DNA of 64,000 nucleotides from Tetrahymena thermophila SB210 (Eukaryota > Ciliophora > Oligohymenophorea > Hymenostomatida > Tetrahymenidae): contig NW_002476426.1 of the NCBI RefSeq assembly GCF_000189635.1, positions 372,001 through 436,000 on the forward strand, read 5' to 3'. Numbering within the stretch: position 1 is the stretch's first letter; each line of letters opens with the position of its first letter. Under the pieces are notes generated by a model. It worked only from the letters and a program-made list of their open reading frames with translations, did no database searches and was not told the origin of the DNA. The position numbers were made by a program, and so were the translations under genes. Of the stretch, positions 1 through 13,600 are shown in pieces.

Positions 1-2768
1 CTCAAATAACTTTAACAGCATTAATAAGAATAATAGCAGTCATTTGCGCTAAAACAATTTTAACTCATCATAGAACTTTTAGAATCACTCCTCTGAGCAC
101 TACAATAAGCGCTCAGAGCTTTCTCCAAGTTCAGAGTTGAGTTACTCACTCTCTGAAATAGATAAGGTATTTAATTATTTTCATTAATTATTTTTTTTTT
201 TTCATATAATCAAACATTTTAATGTAAAAATAATCTTACCACAACAATCTTTTTTAAATTACCTTATATACATAAATACCTTTGCAAAAGAGTAATCTAA
301 AAAAAACAAGTTAAGTAAAAATTTAATTAAGATCTCAGCATTTTAACTACGTATTTTAGGCTGCAATCAAGCATCACATTTTTAACAATAAATAATAAAA
401 ATCATAGACTATTTATTTTTAAATTTTCTTTTATTTATCCATTTGTTACATTCTTAAAAACCAAATTTTTTTTTGCAAAACAGAATACTTTAAGTTAATG
501 AAAGCAAAGAAAAAACATTTATAAAAAAATCAACTTAAAAAATGATCAGTTTAAGCTTATTTAAAGCATTTAAAAACTTCAGATAATATTTTTAAAAAGT
601 TCTTTGTAGATATAATTAGTTGATAATTTTATTTAAATTTTGTTCTATAACAATAGAGTGCTGATAAATTTAGAAGAGTAGAGTATATTCCTTAAAACTC
701 AACTACACAAAAAAGAAACCTTTCTAACGAAAATAACTAATTTGAAAATAATTAAGATAGCTAAAGTAGGATTGGAACTGCAAAGTTTGGCCAGCCCTTA
801 ATCAATTAAAACAAATCAGGAATCTCACAAAATTTAAATTCAAGAGATTCTCAAAAAGGTATACAAATGGATATTTAATTCAGAGAAGATGAAGAAGATG
901 AAGAAACCTACAAATTAGATAGCCAAAATGTACTTAATTTTTTATTTTTTTCTCAAACTTTAGTGAATGAATGATTACAGATATGAATAAAAATTAGTTT
1001 TTTTAAAGAAAAAAGATAATTTAAAATTGTAACTAAAAAATAAATGATAGGTGTGTGATTACTAATATATCATTAAATATTCTTTCAAAAAATACAAATC
1101 AAATCCCAAACAATACAAATTTAATTTTACTGATTACTTGGTAGCTTATTTGATTCAATAAATTATTAATTTAAAAATTTGATTTTATTTTATAGCATTT
1201 TAAAAATGAAAACTAATATGGCAAAATTTATTGGTTTTTGCTCTTAATTTTTGAAAAATTTTATCTTTACAATTTCATTACAAAAAATATTCTTAATTTA
1301 AATTGAAAGTTATCTCAAAAAAAAAGTATGAAAGAAAAAAAGATAAAAAGAAAATTAAATAAATAAATAAGTTTTTATTTTAAAGCTCATCCATCCTAAC
1401 AACAATCAAAAGATACAGACTTGTTTGAATTGTTTATTTTACACTTTTTATAAAAATTTGATAAAGAAATTTATTTTTCAAGATTAAACGGGAAGAAACT
1501 AAAAAAAATTTATTTATCACATCAAATCTAACTTTTTCAACTTACTGTTCATTAAATGATATTATGTCACTTAGTAGATTATCTGAGTCTCTAATAAGAT
1601 ACAGACAATTCTTTAATCTAAAATCAAGCTGTTTTTCTTTCTCTAATCATCCAAAGTTGATTTTCGAACAAGCAAAATTTAAAAAATAAAATCCGTATGG
1701 TTAATTGAATTGTTTAAATGTTAAAATGAAGTATTAACTCATTTCTGATTTTTAAAAGAAGTAAATTACAGTATCTAATCACAGAAAATCATTTTTCTAT
1801 ATATATACTTCAACTTTTTTTTGAAAAATAAAAATTTATTTTGCAACTATAATTGTTAATAAAATTAATCAGTAAAAAAAACAGACGAATCAACCACTTC
1901 GATAAATTATCTAAATAAACCTATATACATATTTATTATAAATAGAAATCTGAAAATGCTACTAGAGGAGAAGGTTAAGCAAGCTTAGCTGATTTATTTA
2001 AAAAGAAGAAAGCTGACTTAGCTAAAAAATATGAACTTGAATAACAGCAGCGTGCTTAAAGATCTGATACATAAGAACCCAAAAAAGAGAGAACAAAAGA
2101 AGACATATTAAAATAGAGAAAGGAAATGATGAAGCGTCCTGATTTCCTTAAAAATAAAAATTCAACTTCTCAGGAAGAAAGCAGCATTAATGATTAATAT
2201 AATTCTTAAAAATCTGAATAGAGAGGCTATATGACTAGCTTCCATGATCCAAGTAAAAAAGTAAAAGAGCCACCCTAAGAACTTATGGATAGACTAGCAA
2301 ATGGCACTAAAGTAAAGGTAAATATCCTTTTAAATTTATGTAATTTAAATTTTCTCCAATGGTTAAGGAATGCATGAAAGAGCAGTATTTAAATTTGTTG
2401 ATTGAAAGAAACAAAATTAAATCATTCACTGCTCGTTAGATGTTTGTTTTTATTTATTTTTTTATTTAAAATTTCATCTAATTTATAATTTTGTTTACCT
2501 AGGTGGACAAGAAAGAATATTTGAAACTAACAAATAAAAATTATGAGATGCTCCCTGAGGTTAAAAAAAGAAAAGAAGAAGAATAAAAGAAAGAAGAATA
2601 CAGAAGGAGATAAGAAAGTGTAAAAAAATTATAGCAAGTAAATATTTTTAAAAATAAATTAAGCAATTTTAATTAGCTAATCTCAATCTTATTCAAAAAT
2701 TGCATTTTTTATAGAAGCAATTTAAACGCTTTTTACAATATTAATTTCCATCAAAACCCACTGAATGA
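1..2768 (+). CDS. ALMS-motif protein (centrosome/basal-body type), 5' end outside window
   Basis: This is the 3' part of a gene that begins left of the window. Exons are about 1-166, 684-929, 1946-2317, 2503-2637 and 2715-2768, all GT...AG and in consistent phase, giving 323 visible residues and a TGA stop. The first half is N/S/Q-rich and disordered. The C-terminal ~110 residues are basic and helical. They contain the pattern KRPDFLKNKN, then a gap, then KNYEMLPEVKKRKEEEQKK, an arginine-rich helix and a final FKRFLQYQFPSKPTE. From knowledge of the family, this order (RPDF, then LPEVKKKxEEE, then a basic helix at the extreme C-terminus) is that of the ALMS motif of ALMS1/C10orf90-type centrosomal proteins. 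A basal-body or centrosome role is inferred from that alone. Two introns are long (517 and 1,016 nt). The alternative is an unrelated coiled-coil protein. Confidence 0.6.
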
Positions 2769-5700
2769 AAGAATTTTAAATTTAAAAAAATTTAATGAGC
2801 TTAGCTTTAGAAATTGTTTTTATCAGTTAATAATACCATTTTTTATGAAAAACTTAGAACATTAAGGAATCTTAAAAATTGAAGAAAAATTGAGTTTCTG
2901 AAAAATATAATCAATTAAATAGCTTTTATTGGCAAATTTAATTTGTTCATTTAAAGCCTTTTGAATACAAAAAATAAGTCATAACTAGTATGATGTATGT
3001 TTAAATGTAATTACATAATTATATCAAAATATCAATCAAAATTGAAAGTAATTATTGATGCTTATCCTATTTTATTTAATTTTATGTTTTTGCTTATTTT
3101 TTATTCAAATATAAATAAATTGAACAATAGTATATTAAGTTTCTACTTTAAACAAATTTCTGATATTTGTAATTTAAATCCTTTCTTACTAGGTAAGATA
3201 TCAGAATAAAGTTATCAGTGGCTTTAAAATTACCTGCTTACTTTATTACTTAATAAGTGTATTTTGTTATTCTTTGGTGTTATAAAAATAAAATAACGTA
3301 AATAATATAGATTTATTTTTAAGTCATTATTTTAATATCAAATTTTATTTTTTTGATAAAATTTCTAAACAAGTTTTTATATAAATAATAGAAAATGAGT
3401 AATAAAAATAATATTTTATGATTTAACACTAAAAGTTGTTAAAATTTTTAAAAATATACTTTTGATCATAACTTATTTGTATTTAATTTCTATATTAGGT
3501 ATCTTTTTTTACTTAATAAAATTGAAGATATTAAAAAAATATTTGATTTAATAGATTTTAAAATGTTAAATGAGTATTTTTTTAACAAATAAGTTAAAAT
3601 TTTTAAATATTTCTAAATTTAATCCTAATTTTCTTTAAAAATAGTAATTTTGGAGTTTTTAAGCTATTTGTATGAACTAAATAAACAGCAAAGTACTAAA
3701 TCAAAAACATTCAGTTAGATCATTAAAGTTTCATCCAGTTCTTTAGTTAGAATAGGATTAATGAAAAAATTAATTATTTTTGTGAGAAAAAATCATCTGA
3801 TAAGGATGAAAAGAGAAATAAAATTTTTTTGGTATGATTGAAAATTTAATAGAATGAAAGTAAAATTATTTATTAATCTTATAACATGATTTCTTACTTA
3901 ATTTATATAAATAAAAGATAAAAATAATACAATAATAATTTGTTTAGTAAAAACAATTGATCTTTTTCTCTAAAAATAAATACTAAATATGGATTAAAAG
4001 AAGGATAATAAATGATGAACTCATTCATTTTATTTAAATCTAAATCATAATACATTTTTAAGATTTTCATTACAGCATCTTGAATTTTCATTGAAATTAT
4101 TAATAATTTTAAATGGAAACTGATCCCAATTTATTTTTTGTAATTTGGCTTTTAAAAAAATAAACAGTAAAATAAAGTTTTTAATGACCTAATCCTTTTG
4201 GTATTACTTGCATAAATTAAAAGATTTAACTGATTGATATCTTTACAGAGTATTTAACAAATATAATTTCATGCGAATTATAGAAAGAGTTTAGTTTGTT
4301 AAATAAATATAACAAAAAATGATAGGTTAATAAAAGCAACCTGAATATATTTGAATTGTTCTTATTTGTATGAAATTTAGACATTTAATATAAGACAAGA
4401 AATTTATAGTAAGGTTTGGTTATGTATTGATACAGAAATTCTCAAACAAAGAAAATAATCTGAGTAACTTTTATTCTGAAATTAGAATATTTTTTTATAC
4501 TTGCAATTTTCAACACCACACAGTAAAAATTTCTTAAATAAAACTCCTTAAAGCTTTCATTCGGAAAGATTTAAAATAATTTTTTTAGTTTATAATTGTA
4601 AATAAGTTTTAATTACTTTTTGTTGGCTTTTCTTAAAAGATTTTTCTAGTTTGTTACTCTCTTTTGTTCACTTGAAAATAAGGCAAGCTCAAAAAATAGG
4701 TTCAGAATTCTTAATTTTTGATCTACAGTATTATGCTTACATAGATTAATAGATTGATTTTTTTTTAAATTGCTTATTTTAATCTAGATTTATTTCGATA
4801 TTATACTAAGCGATTAAAGAGAGTTTCATACATTAAGACAGTTATACAGTAAGCTTTAAAAAAATTTACCACTTGATAAATTCATCGATATTTAGAGTTA
4901 CTGACAAAATTAACAAAATTTAGTTAAATCTCCTTAATGAGTTAATCAAAATGGCTAAAATCTATTACAAATTTTCTATAGTACAAACTTTAAACTAAAA
5001 GACTTAAAGTTTTAATGAGTAAAAAACCTATGTAGGTGGTTAGATTTAAATATTTAACAGAAATAATTACCTAAAAGTAGAGAGGTTAATTTAAAAGGGT
5101 GAATGAAGTGTATTGTATTGTATTTTATTTTATTTACTCATAGGCAGAGATAAATCAGTTTGTAGCTATGATTTGATATTTGATTAACAAATACGATAAA
5201 ATTTGATATGGTTTCTTTTTTCTTTTTTTTTCAATCAACGCAAGGAGAATCTTTTTTTATTTAAGGGGCGGGAACCTAAAAATCTAAAATAAAATTTAAT
5301 CTAATATTTTGCATCAAAAATTTTTAAAGATTGATTGATTTATTTATTTATTTTGTAAGTCGTTGTCACAAAATAATCAAGGATCTTGTTTGATTTAAAG
5401 TAGAATCTATGATTAAATTAGTGGATTTGCTCAGTTTAGAGGTAAAATTTGAAAAGTGAATGAATTTTTTAAAATATTCTGTATTTTTCAATGAATTAAA
5501 TGTTCTTGTTAAAGACTTTTATTTTCGTGCAGTAACTTTATCTATTTAAAGGTAAATATTTCATGTACTAGAAACCTAGCAAGAGTTCTAACTAAAATTA
5601 AACACAATTTTAACTCATTCGCACACTCTACTTAAACAAAAAAATGATTTTAGATTCAAAGATTTTTTGATGAGTAAAAACTAATTTCATGCTCAAAAAT

Positions 5701-6285
5701 ATAAAATTATTCAGATGTGAAAACAAATTTTTCTATTTTATTTCATATGAATCATATAGTAGAATTGATATAAACCGAGAATAAAATTTGATCTGAAGAT
5801 CTTCTCTCAAAAATCATTGTAATTTTTTAATTCGTTGGTTTGAAGTGCTACTAGCTGCTAATAAACCTTATTACACTTGATTTACTTACCCTAATTATAG
5901 ATTTTTATTAAATAAATTTTTATTTCAAACATTACAGACAATTCAATTTATTTATTTCATCACTTTCGTCTATTTGAGATTGTGATAGTTACTAGACGTC
6001 AAATATTTCATTTGAGCTTCTCTTTATCATTCGTGATGCCCTATATTCAGTTTGCTCCTTACATTAAAAAATTTCTTTAAATGAAAACGTTTGGATAAAG
6101 AACTGTTTCTGAAGGAGTGAGGGTGGGTAATTACGTACAAATTATTGATAGTGTCTTGATTAATCAAAAAATCAACTAAAGAAATAGAGTAAAAAAAGGC
6201 TTCTGCTTAATCAATTTTTTTTACAAAGAAGAAAGTAAAAGGCAAAAAAAAATCCTAGCAAAAATTCGAATACTTAGAGTAAATT

Positions 6286-6426
6286 TCATACAATTTGATA
6301 TCCAAAAGACAAATTTTGATACAATTTAAGATAATGATGTGGAATTTGATTTATTTTCTGCTAAAAGGACAGAGGGCCCTCTATTGGATGAGGAGTTTAG
6401 AGCCTGCTGAGATGGAATTTATCCAT
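6286..6426 (-). CDS. Doubtful 46-residue ORF in a GC-richer islet
   Basis: An ATG at 6426 opens a 46-codon frame ending in TGA at 6286. The product starts MDKFHLSRLQTPHPIEG and is unusually rich in H, P, L and R for this AT-rich DNA. It overlaps the only patch of near-balanced base composition in the gene-poor block. There is no recognisable family and no supporting exon on either side. It could be a small protein, part of a non-coding RNA, or chance. Confidence 0.2.
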
Positions 6427-6759
6427 TTTTAAACTAAAAAGGCTTCTTTATTTATTACATAAAACAAAGGCATATATATGAAGATCTTAGCCAGCTTACA
6501 CTATATAGCAATTTATTTGATAAATTGCTCACAGAAGCAACAAAAATGCCCCCAATATTTACAAATTGCTTATTTTTTAGTTATTTGATTAATTTCCTTA
6601 TTCAAAATCTAAACTGGTATTTTGGATTTAACTACATGTATTTATTAATTTGTATCGGATTTAAGGTTTAAAAAAATAATATTTGACTTATTTTTATGTT
6701 TGAAAAAGTCTTTTCATTTTATTAGCTTATTTTTAGTTTATTTCTGAAACTCAATAGGG

Positions 6760-6805
6760 CTTGATAGATTAAGGATCTGTTAGCGCATGATCTAAGGCTA
6801 TCAAG
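6760..6805. other. Hairpin with 8-bp perfect stem
   Basis: CTTGATAG at 6760-6767 and CTATCAAG at 6798-6805 are exact reverse complements around a 30-nt loop that itself holds two GATC tetramers (6774-6777, 6789-6792). It lies in otherwise featureless DNA. It lacks tRNA A/B-box signals and is not followed by a T-run typical of a polymerase III terminator, so no RNA class is proposed. Confidence 0.35.
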
Positions 6806-7060
6806 AGAAGAAACTTTTCAAAAAGAATTAATTTTTCAGTGTGTAAAAAAATTTACTCATTCAATTAGGCCCTATATCTATCAATTAAAATAATTGATTT
6901 GTTTGATACAATCTATGGGGCGGGGGATAATATGAAGAACTCTTTGTATATATATTTGGGTGTGTGTTAATTTTTCGAAAGAATAAAAATAGAGTTTTAA
7001 TATTTTTTTTTTGAAACTAGACTTAATCTTTTAAACTCTAACAAACAAGCAAGCAAGCCG

Positions 7061-7078
7061 TCAATCAATCAATCAATC
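7061..7078. repeat. (TCAA)n microsatellite
   Basis: Four and a half copies of TCAA. The same unit recurs at 7552-7582 (interrupted) and 8088-8103, so one short repeat family is scattered upstream of the gene at 8388. Confidence 0.85.
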
Positions 7079-7551
7079 TAACAAAAAAATAAACTACTTC
7101 ATAATTTTTAAAGCTGTATTTATTTCTAAAAAAGATTTATTTTAATTATTGAAATCTCAGTACCGTTATTATTGAGACATTTTTAAATTGACCTTGATAT
7201 TTTTACAATTTAGATTTTTTTAATTTGGAAACCAAAATAAAAAAATGGATAGAGAAAGAGAGTAAGATATTCTGATTTTATTAAATTATCTATCTGCTTA
7301 ATTAGAAAAGTATCAAAGGTTTATTTGAAAAAAATGAAAGGACTACTGCTATTTGCACCTGAAAGATTGAAAGATAGGTCTGTAAATTAAATCAAAAGTC
7401 AGAAAGAGACTAAGAGATAGAGAGTGCCTATGAAGGAGAAGTTATTGAAAGGCAAGAGATAGGGGAGAAAGAAAGAAGAAATTGTTGTAAATTGAAACAA
7501 AAAAAAGATTAACAAAAAAAATGAATAATCAAGACAGCAATCAACCTATTT

Positions 7552-7582
7552 ATCAATCAATCAATCAATTAATCAATCAATC
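7552..7582. repeat. (TCAA)n microsatellite, interrupted
   Basis: About seven TCAA units with one TTAA interruption. It has the same unit as the tract at 7061-7078. Confidence 0.85.
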
Positions 7583-8387
7583 TAATAAACCTTTTCTGAT
7601 TGAATTGCTTAATTACCTTTAGTTTTTGATAAAGCTTTAAATGATGTATTGAATGAATGAGGAATCAGTATTACTTTAAAAAGAGGATTAGCTCCCTTCA
7701 AGAGTCGAGAAAGAAATTAACAAAAAAAAAATAACAAATAAAAAAAACAAAACAAAGTTAAAGGATTCTATTTTTTTGCAAAAAAAAAAAAAATACAAAA
7801 AATTTAATAAGAAATTTAAGTGAATCTATCAATCAATTCACAAAAACAAACAACAAATAAAGGCAAATATTAATACCTTATCAATTGATTATCACCTTAG
7901 TCAAATAACTGATACTCAATCCTTCTGAGTCGTTAACTTAATAAGATTTTAAAATAATAATAAGTACATCAATACTGTTAAATACTAAGTTATCTTAGGC
8001 TTTTATTAATCTCATTTTATATCTGCGGAAACCAGCTATTTGATTTTTCTATTTAATTTAGAGCATTTACTTCGATCAGGAATCAATTAATTAATCAATC
8101 AATATCTCATTCAAAGTACTTACTTATTTTGCTAACATTCAGTAGCAACAAAAAATAAAAATTCTGAAATTCTAAAGAAAAATTAATTAAGAAGGAGTCC
8201 TCCCTTAAAGACAATTTATCATCTCTAATTCAACTAAATCCTTAGTAATTAACCAATCTATTACTCTCTTCCCCACTTATAAGATAATAAATACTCTCAT
8301 TAAAAAGGCAATCAATAACAAACTCATTTAATTAATACTTAAGAAAAACTAGTTCTTTTACTTGCTTGCTTAACACATTTTACAAAA

Positions 8388-10684
8388 ATGAAAAACGAAA
8401 TACTTCAGAGCCAAGTTCAGAAAAAAAGAAAGATCTTTATAGTTAAAGAAAAGCAATTCAGAAAGAAGAGTAAAACTATTACAAGTCCTACACACAATAG
8501 AGCTCGTCGCAATACAGAACCAGTACTTTCTGAGTTAGGAAAGATAAAAAGGTAAATCAGATTAACCCAAGAAAACTCGATGCGTAATTAGGTTCCACCC
8601 TATCCTTCATAAATAATGCGCTAGAGAGCAACATCAATCCCTTCTTCATACTAGCAGTATCAGCCAAACTACCAACACAGTGGTTCATTTGATTAAATTA
8701 ACTCAATGCACTATCCTCATAACCCAATTTACTCTCCTCACCACTAATAATAGTAAGCTCCTTAAACCAGCCAATCAAATAACAACAATAACATCAGCTA
8801 TCCAAATCATTTATTAAATCAAAATTCTTCTAGTAGCAGCAGTACTCACCTCACTAGCAGCTCTCTTACCTCCCCTACATAGAGTGGAGTTCCTGTTTAC
8901 AATCCTGCAAACTAAAGAAATAGCTAACAACCTCCCTATCCTTATATAAATCCTCAGACTTAAACAATTAATGGAAACAGTAAGAATTTTGTAAATTCTT
9001 CTACTAACTCATACTAAAATAATGTAAAATAACAAAGTTTTCAATAAAATCCCCAAATTCAATATGAAAATAACGCAACCAAGAACCAAAACAACCATAC
9101 TTCACCTTATATTAAGTAAAATAATAGCTGTGCTAACAGCATGAGTAGCAGTACAAATGCTCCATACTCTAATTCATCTCAGCAAGATTGTGATAATTCT
9201 ATTTACCATGAAAAAGTACCAGCTTACAATAGTTCTGCACCCATGATTCAGAAATCAAATTCTTGGTGCGCTGTTGACCAACGCTGTCCCGATTAATGTA
9301 ATATTTTACAGATATATCATATTTATTTTAAATTTTGATACCATTTTGATTAAATTACAAAGACTATTTCTTCTTCTTATTCTTCTTCGATTTTTAATCG
9401 AATCAAATTACTCTTTACATATGTTGATTGATAAAAACAAAAAAATCAAACAAATTATGATGAATAAATTGCTTTTAAAGATTTTTAACAAAAAAAAGTT
9501 TATTTTTTGATTTCCAAATGATTTGAAGCTGCTACCTATACCCTAAATATACAGAAAATCTTTCAATTTATTAGATTTTATTTTTTCACGATTAAGCTTC
9601 AAAAATCAATTGCTAAATTTGGAAGAATCATAAAATTTAGGTTAAAAATTAATTGCTTATATGCGTAGATAATTTTTAAGCCTAATGAAGATGCAATTTC
9701 TTATTAAAAATTATCCATCCAAAAAATTTTTAAATACTACCAGCAAATAAATATTAAATTTTCTTTAAATGACAAAACAAAAACTAAAAGGCACTTGAAA
9801 TTTATGCACCAACAAATAGATTTCTTTGAAATTTTTTTTTAAAAAAAATTTATAATTTTAGTGCTTTTTAAATAAGAAATGTCCTTAGAAAGTTCCTAAA
9901 AAATTAAATGATTGCTTATAATTAAATTTTACCATAAGTATTCTTTTATAGCAATAAAATTAAATTTTATAATCATTTCAGAATGCTAATTTGCGCTTTA
10001 AAAATTTCAATAGTCTTTGTATAATAAATTGATTCAAATAATAAAATTCCTTTAACTAAAATAGGCAACATTTACAATGAACCTCCAACTTTCTAACATG
10101 CTCAGTCAACTATTGTACCACCTTACACAAGCCATAATGATTAATATAATGCCAAGTATAGTTCTCAATATAACCCTCCTTCATCCAACTAATACAACTA
10201 TCATGCAGCATATAAAGCTAATATATACTCAAAAGGATCTCTATACAATAATAACCAGTATAACAATGGCTACAGTTATCCAAATAACGAAAACTAATAA
10301 ATTCAGAATACTCCTTCTACCATAGCTTCTAGAACTAGCTAATCACCTCATAATGCTGGCGTGATTGATAGCTTTGAACACGGATAGAATCTTTATCATT
10401 AAGATAACATAGAGCAAGGACTATAAGATTTCTTCATTGATACTAAACTTGCTAATGATTAAGAAAATGAAGATATTTATGCAAATTCTCACAATATCCC
10501 TATTAATAACAACAATCTTGTCAATAACAATTATATGGATGATTTATTTGATAATAAAAACTGCTTTGATGATGATAACGATATAAATAACTGCATGAAT
10601 TAATTTAATTCTAGCACTAACTAACAATACAACATGCTTAGCAGCAATTTCGGAGACTATAATGCTTATCCTGAATACTCATGA
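8388..10684 (+). CDS. Asparagine/glutamine/serine-rich protein, 509 aa, function unknown
   Basis: Two exons (8388-9297, 10065-10684) joined by a 767-nt GTAATATT...AATAG intron give 510 codons ending in TGA. The only non-repetitive part is the N-terminal ~75 residues. It is strongly basic, with KKRKIFIVKEKQFRKKSK, then an RARRNTEP stretch and a short helix (LSELGKIKRQIRLTQEN). The rest is low-complexity N, Q, S, Y and P with patches such as PPYPYINPQ, and it becomes acidic near the C-terminus (DDLFDNKN, FDDDNDIN). A basic N-terminus with long prion-like tracts would suit a nuclear or RNP-granule protein, but that is inference and no family is recognised. The start is the first ATG after a stretch rich in stops in all frames. 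Codon use is richer in C than in the flanking DNA, as expected for real coding sequence here. Confidence 0.75.
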
Positions 10685-13600
10685 AAAAAATATGACCTCT
10701 CTCCAAATATTTAAAAAAAATGAATATATAATAACAACAAAAACAAAATTACTACTTTATATCAAATAATATACAATTTTAAAAAGTAAAATGAAATATC
10801 ACAAAAAATAAATAAATAAATCGTCTCATAGACAACTAAAAAATAAGTATAATATATACAATAAAATATTGATACACGTAAACAATAATAACAATAGCAA
10901 CAACAACTATTAACACATAATAAAAAAGTAGAAAAATAGTGATTAATTATTAAAATTTTTCTTCATCAATCACAAGAATCTATTTAAGTCTTATTCGAAC
11001 TGATTGGGATCATAATACATACTACTTATTTAATAACTAACTCTATTACAAATATATTAATTATTTTAATCTTAATTAATTAACAAAAATCTTAAATAAA
11101 CTAAGCAATTAACTATACCCCAACATAAATATTAATAACTATATAAATTAAAAATATAATCAAATTAATTACTATAAATAAATAAAATAAAATAAATAAA
11201 TTGCATCCTTACTTTGTAATCTCAACATAAATAAATAAACTTACTCATACTACTAAATGTGAATTAGTTTTACTATTTGCACTCTATATTTTTATTATTA
11301 CTCTTAAAAATTTATTGTTGATTTCACTCATCTTTTAATCTAATGAATATAATATAATTTGCATATATTAAATAAAATTGTAAAAAAAGTAATCAAGCAT
11401 GAAGTCCTTTTATTTTTTGATATTCTAATTTAATTATAATAATCAGATTTAATTGATTCTAATTAATTAATTCATTATCAAAAATAGTAACTAAATCTAG
11501 TTTAATTCTAATATAATCACTATTAGTTGCTTAATGATTTATTGATCTATAATTATCTTTAATTTGGAGTATGTTTATAAAGAAAATATATCTGTTGGTT
11601 TAGATATTTAATACTTTTAAATAAGGTAAAATCATAATAAACATTAAATTTATTAAATGTTTAACAAACAATTTTGAATACATTGAGATATTCTTAAAAA
11701 TTAATAATATTCTCAAATTAACATAAGTCCTTCTTTATAGTAAAATCTATGTCTATTTATCGATTTTAGATTTTTTGTTTGTTTGTTTGTTTGGTAAACT
11801 AATTAAAAGCAAAGACACTACTGCCAAATATTAACAAAATATTTAAAATATTCATTAAATTAATTAAGAGGTTTTTTATTTATTTATTAATGTATTTTTT
11901 ACAATCTTATTAATTTATTTTTAATAACATCATTTAATTAAAATGAACTTATTAGAGAAAAGTAATAAAAAGAGAAATGCAAGCTTTAATTAAAAGATAC
12001 TCAAATATTAACAAAAAAAATAATTATATTTTGAATAATATTAAAATAAATTTCAGTAATAATACAATTGAATTTAGAGATTTGATTAATTACATAGTCA
12101 TTGGAAATAATACAATATAGTAATTAATTATTAGGAGCAAAAATTATAATTTAATAAAGTAAACTCTTTTCTGTTAGAGGTTTAATGACTTTTGGTTATA
12201 AAATTTGTTTACTTACACACTTTAATATGAAATATTCTTTTTATTTTCTTGATCATTTCAAAATTTGTTCAACGCAATTTAATTGAGTGTAAATTTTAAA
12301 ACATGATAATAAATAAATAAATAACTTGGATTAAGTGATACCTTTCTATAATATGGAATACTTAAAAAATACAATAAAAGGAGTAAAAAATTATGACTAT
12401 ATAAGTTTTTGTTTTAGATAAATAAGAGACTATTATAATATTAATTTATTAAATCCCTAATGAGTATGATTATTGACTTCTAAATCGCATCCTTTGCAAT
12501 TATCTTTAAAATCTTTGCTTACAAGCTTAATGGATCAATTTAAAACATAAGTAAAAATACATCAAAAATAAATGAAATTTTGCTACTTTAGTAGCAATAT
12601 TTAATAAAATTAAATTAAAAATTTAACTGGCTGATAGATTTTAAAAATAGCATTTAGCTTTTAAATTTTCCTCAAATAAAAATTTCTATGTTAATTTTAA
12701 ATATTTTTCATTTATTTATGCTCAAAATATTGATTAAATATTTGCTTTAATAATAGTAACAAAATATATGAGCCTAAAGCAAAATTTTTAGTTATACTGA
12801 ATTTTTTATAAAAAGATTTTAATTTTATGTAGAATATTTAAATGAATTCAACTTTTTCTAAATATTTCTAGCCATAAATTTTAGTAAAGGAATAAAAATA
12901 TGTATTTTGTTGTAAGCTCCTTTGAGAAAAATAGTAAAAATAATGTAATTAAGGATTTATGAAAGAAAAAGTAAATATATATGTATGAATTGTATGTAAA
13001 AATTTGTATTTTTTAATTGCTACTCTTAATTTTCAATATTTTATTTAATGAACTCATTTTTTTTCTAATAGAATTTATAGCATTTAAAAATTGATAATCT
13101 ATTTAAATGTATTCATTTTTAACAATAATTCTATTTGAATATTGGATTTGATATTTCTTATGAATTAATTCCTCTTCTATTTAAGGTAAATTTCACCAGT
13201 TTTTGGTTTACATTTCAAAATTAAATTATTGATTATAGGTAAAGATAAGAAAATTTTTGGGATTGAGCATTACTATATTGGAAACATGTTCTTTTTAAAG
13301 TAGGTTTTTTATATTATTTCAAGAGTCTTTGCAATTAATTTTTCAAAAGGTTACTAGAATTTTATATAGATTTTTATCAATTATGCATGTTTGCACTCTT
13401 TCTAGATTAAAATTTTTGACTAAATTTAGAAATAATTATATTTTATTGTACAATAAAACTTCTTTAATGGCTTTTAATATAACACCAATTTAACTTTATA
13501 ACGAATTAAATTATTTTTAAAGCAAAATCATGATTTTATTTATCTAATTTTACCTAATAAATATGAACAATAATTTTTCTATCTTTTCTAATAAAATGCA

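Larger units (their letters stand above)
2769..8387. other. Gene-poor AT-rich intergenic region
   Basis: About 5.6 kb without a convincing gene. It holds AT-rich filler, a pentanucleotide-like TGTAT/TTTAT tract near 5109-5136, GC-richer islets near 5263-5275, 6361-6420 and 6913-6926, an 8-bp-stem hairpin at 6760-6805, purine-rich GAGA-like DNA at about 7240-7480 and TCAA repeats. The part next to 8388 is probably the promoter and leader of that gene. No core promoter motif could be assigned. Confidence 0.6.

Noticed and set aside
3740-4200. Open minus-strand frame of ~150 codons (includes VMKILKMYYDLDLN)
   Set aside because: With only TGA as stop, frames of this length arise by chance in AT-rich DNA; composition is I/L/F/K-biased like random AT sequence and no splice partner was found.
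6760-6805. Hairpin considered as a tRNA or snoRNA
   Set aside because: No A-box/B-box, no anticodon-arm geometry, no C/D or H/ACA boxes in the right places.
9274-10325. Two plus-strand ORFs of 78 and 82 aa
   Set aside because: The first is mostly intron; the second is an out-of-frame reading of the second exon of the N/Q-rich gene.
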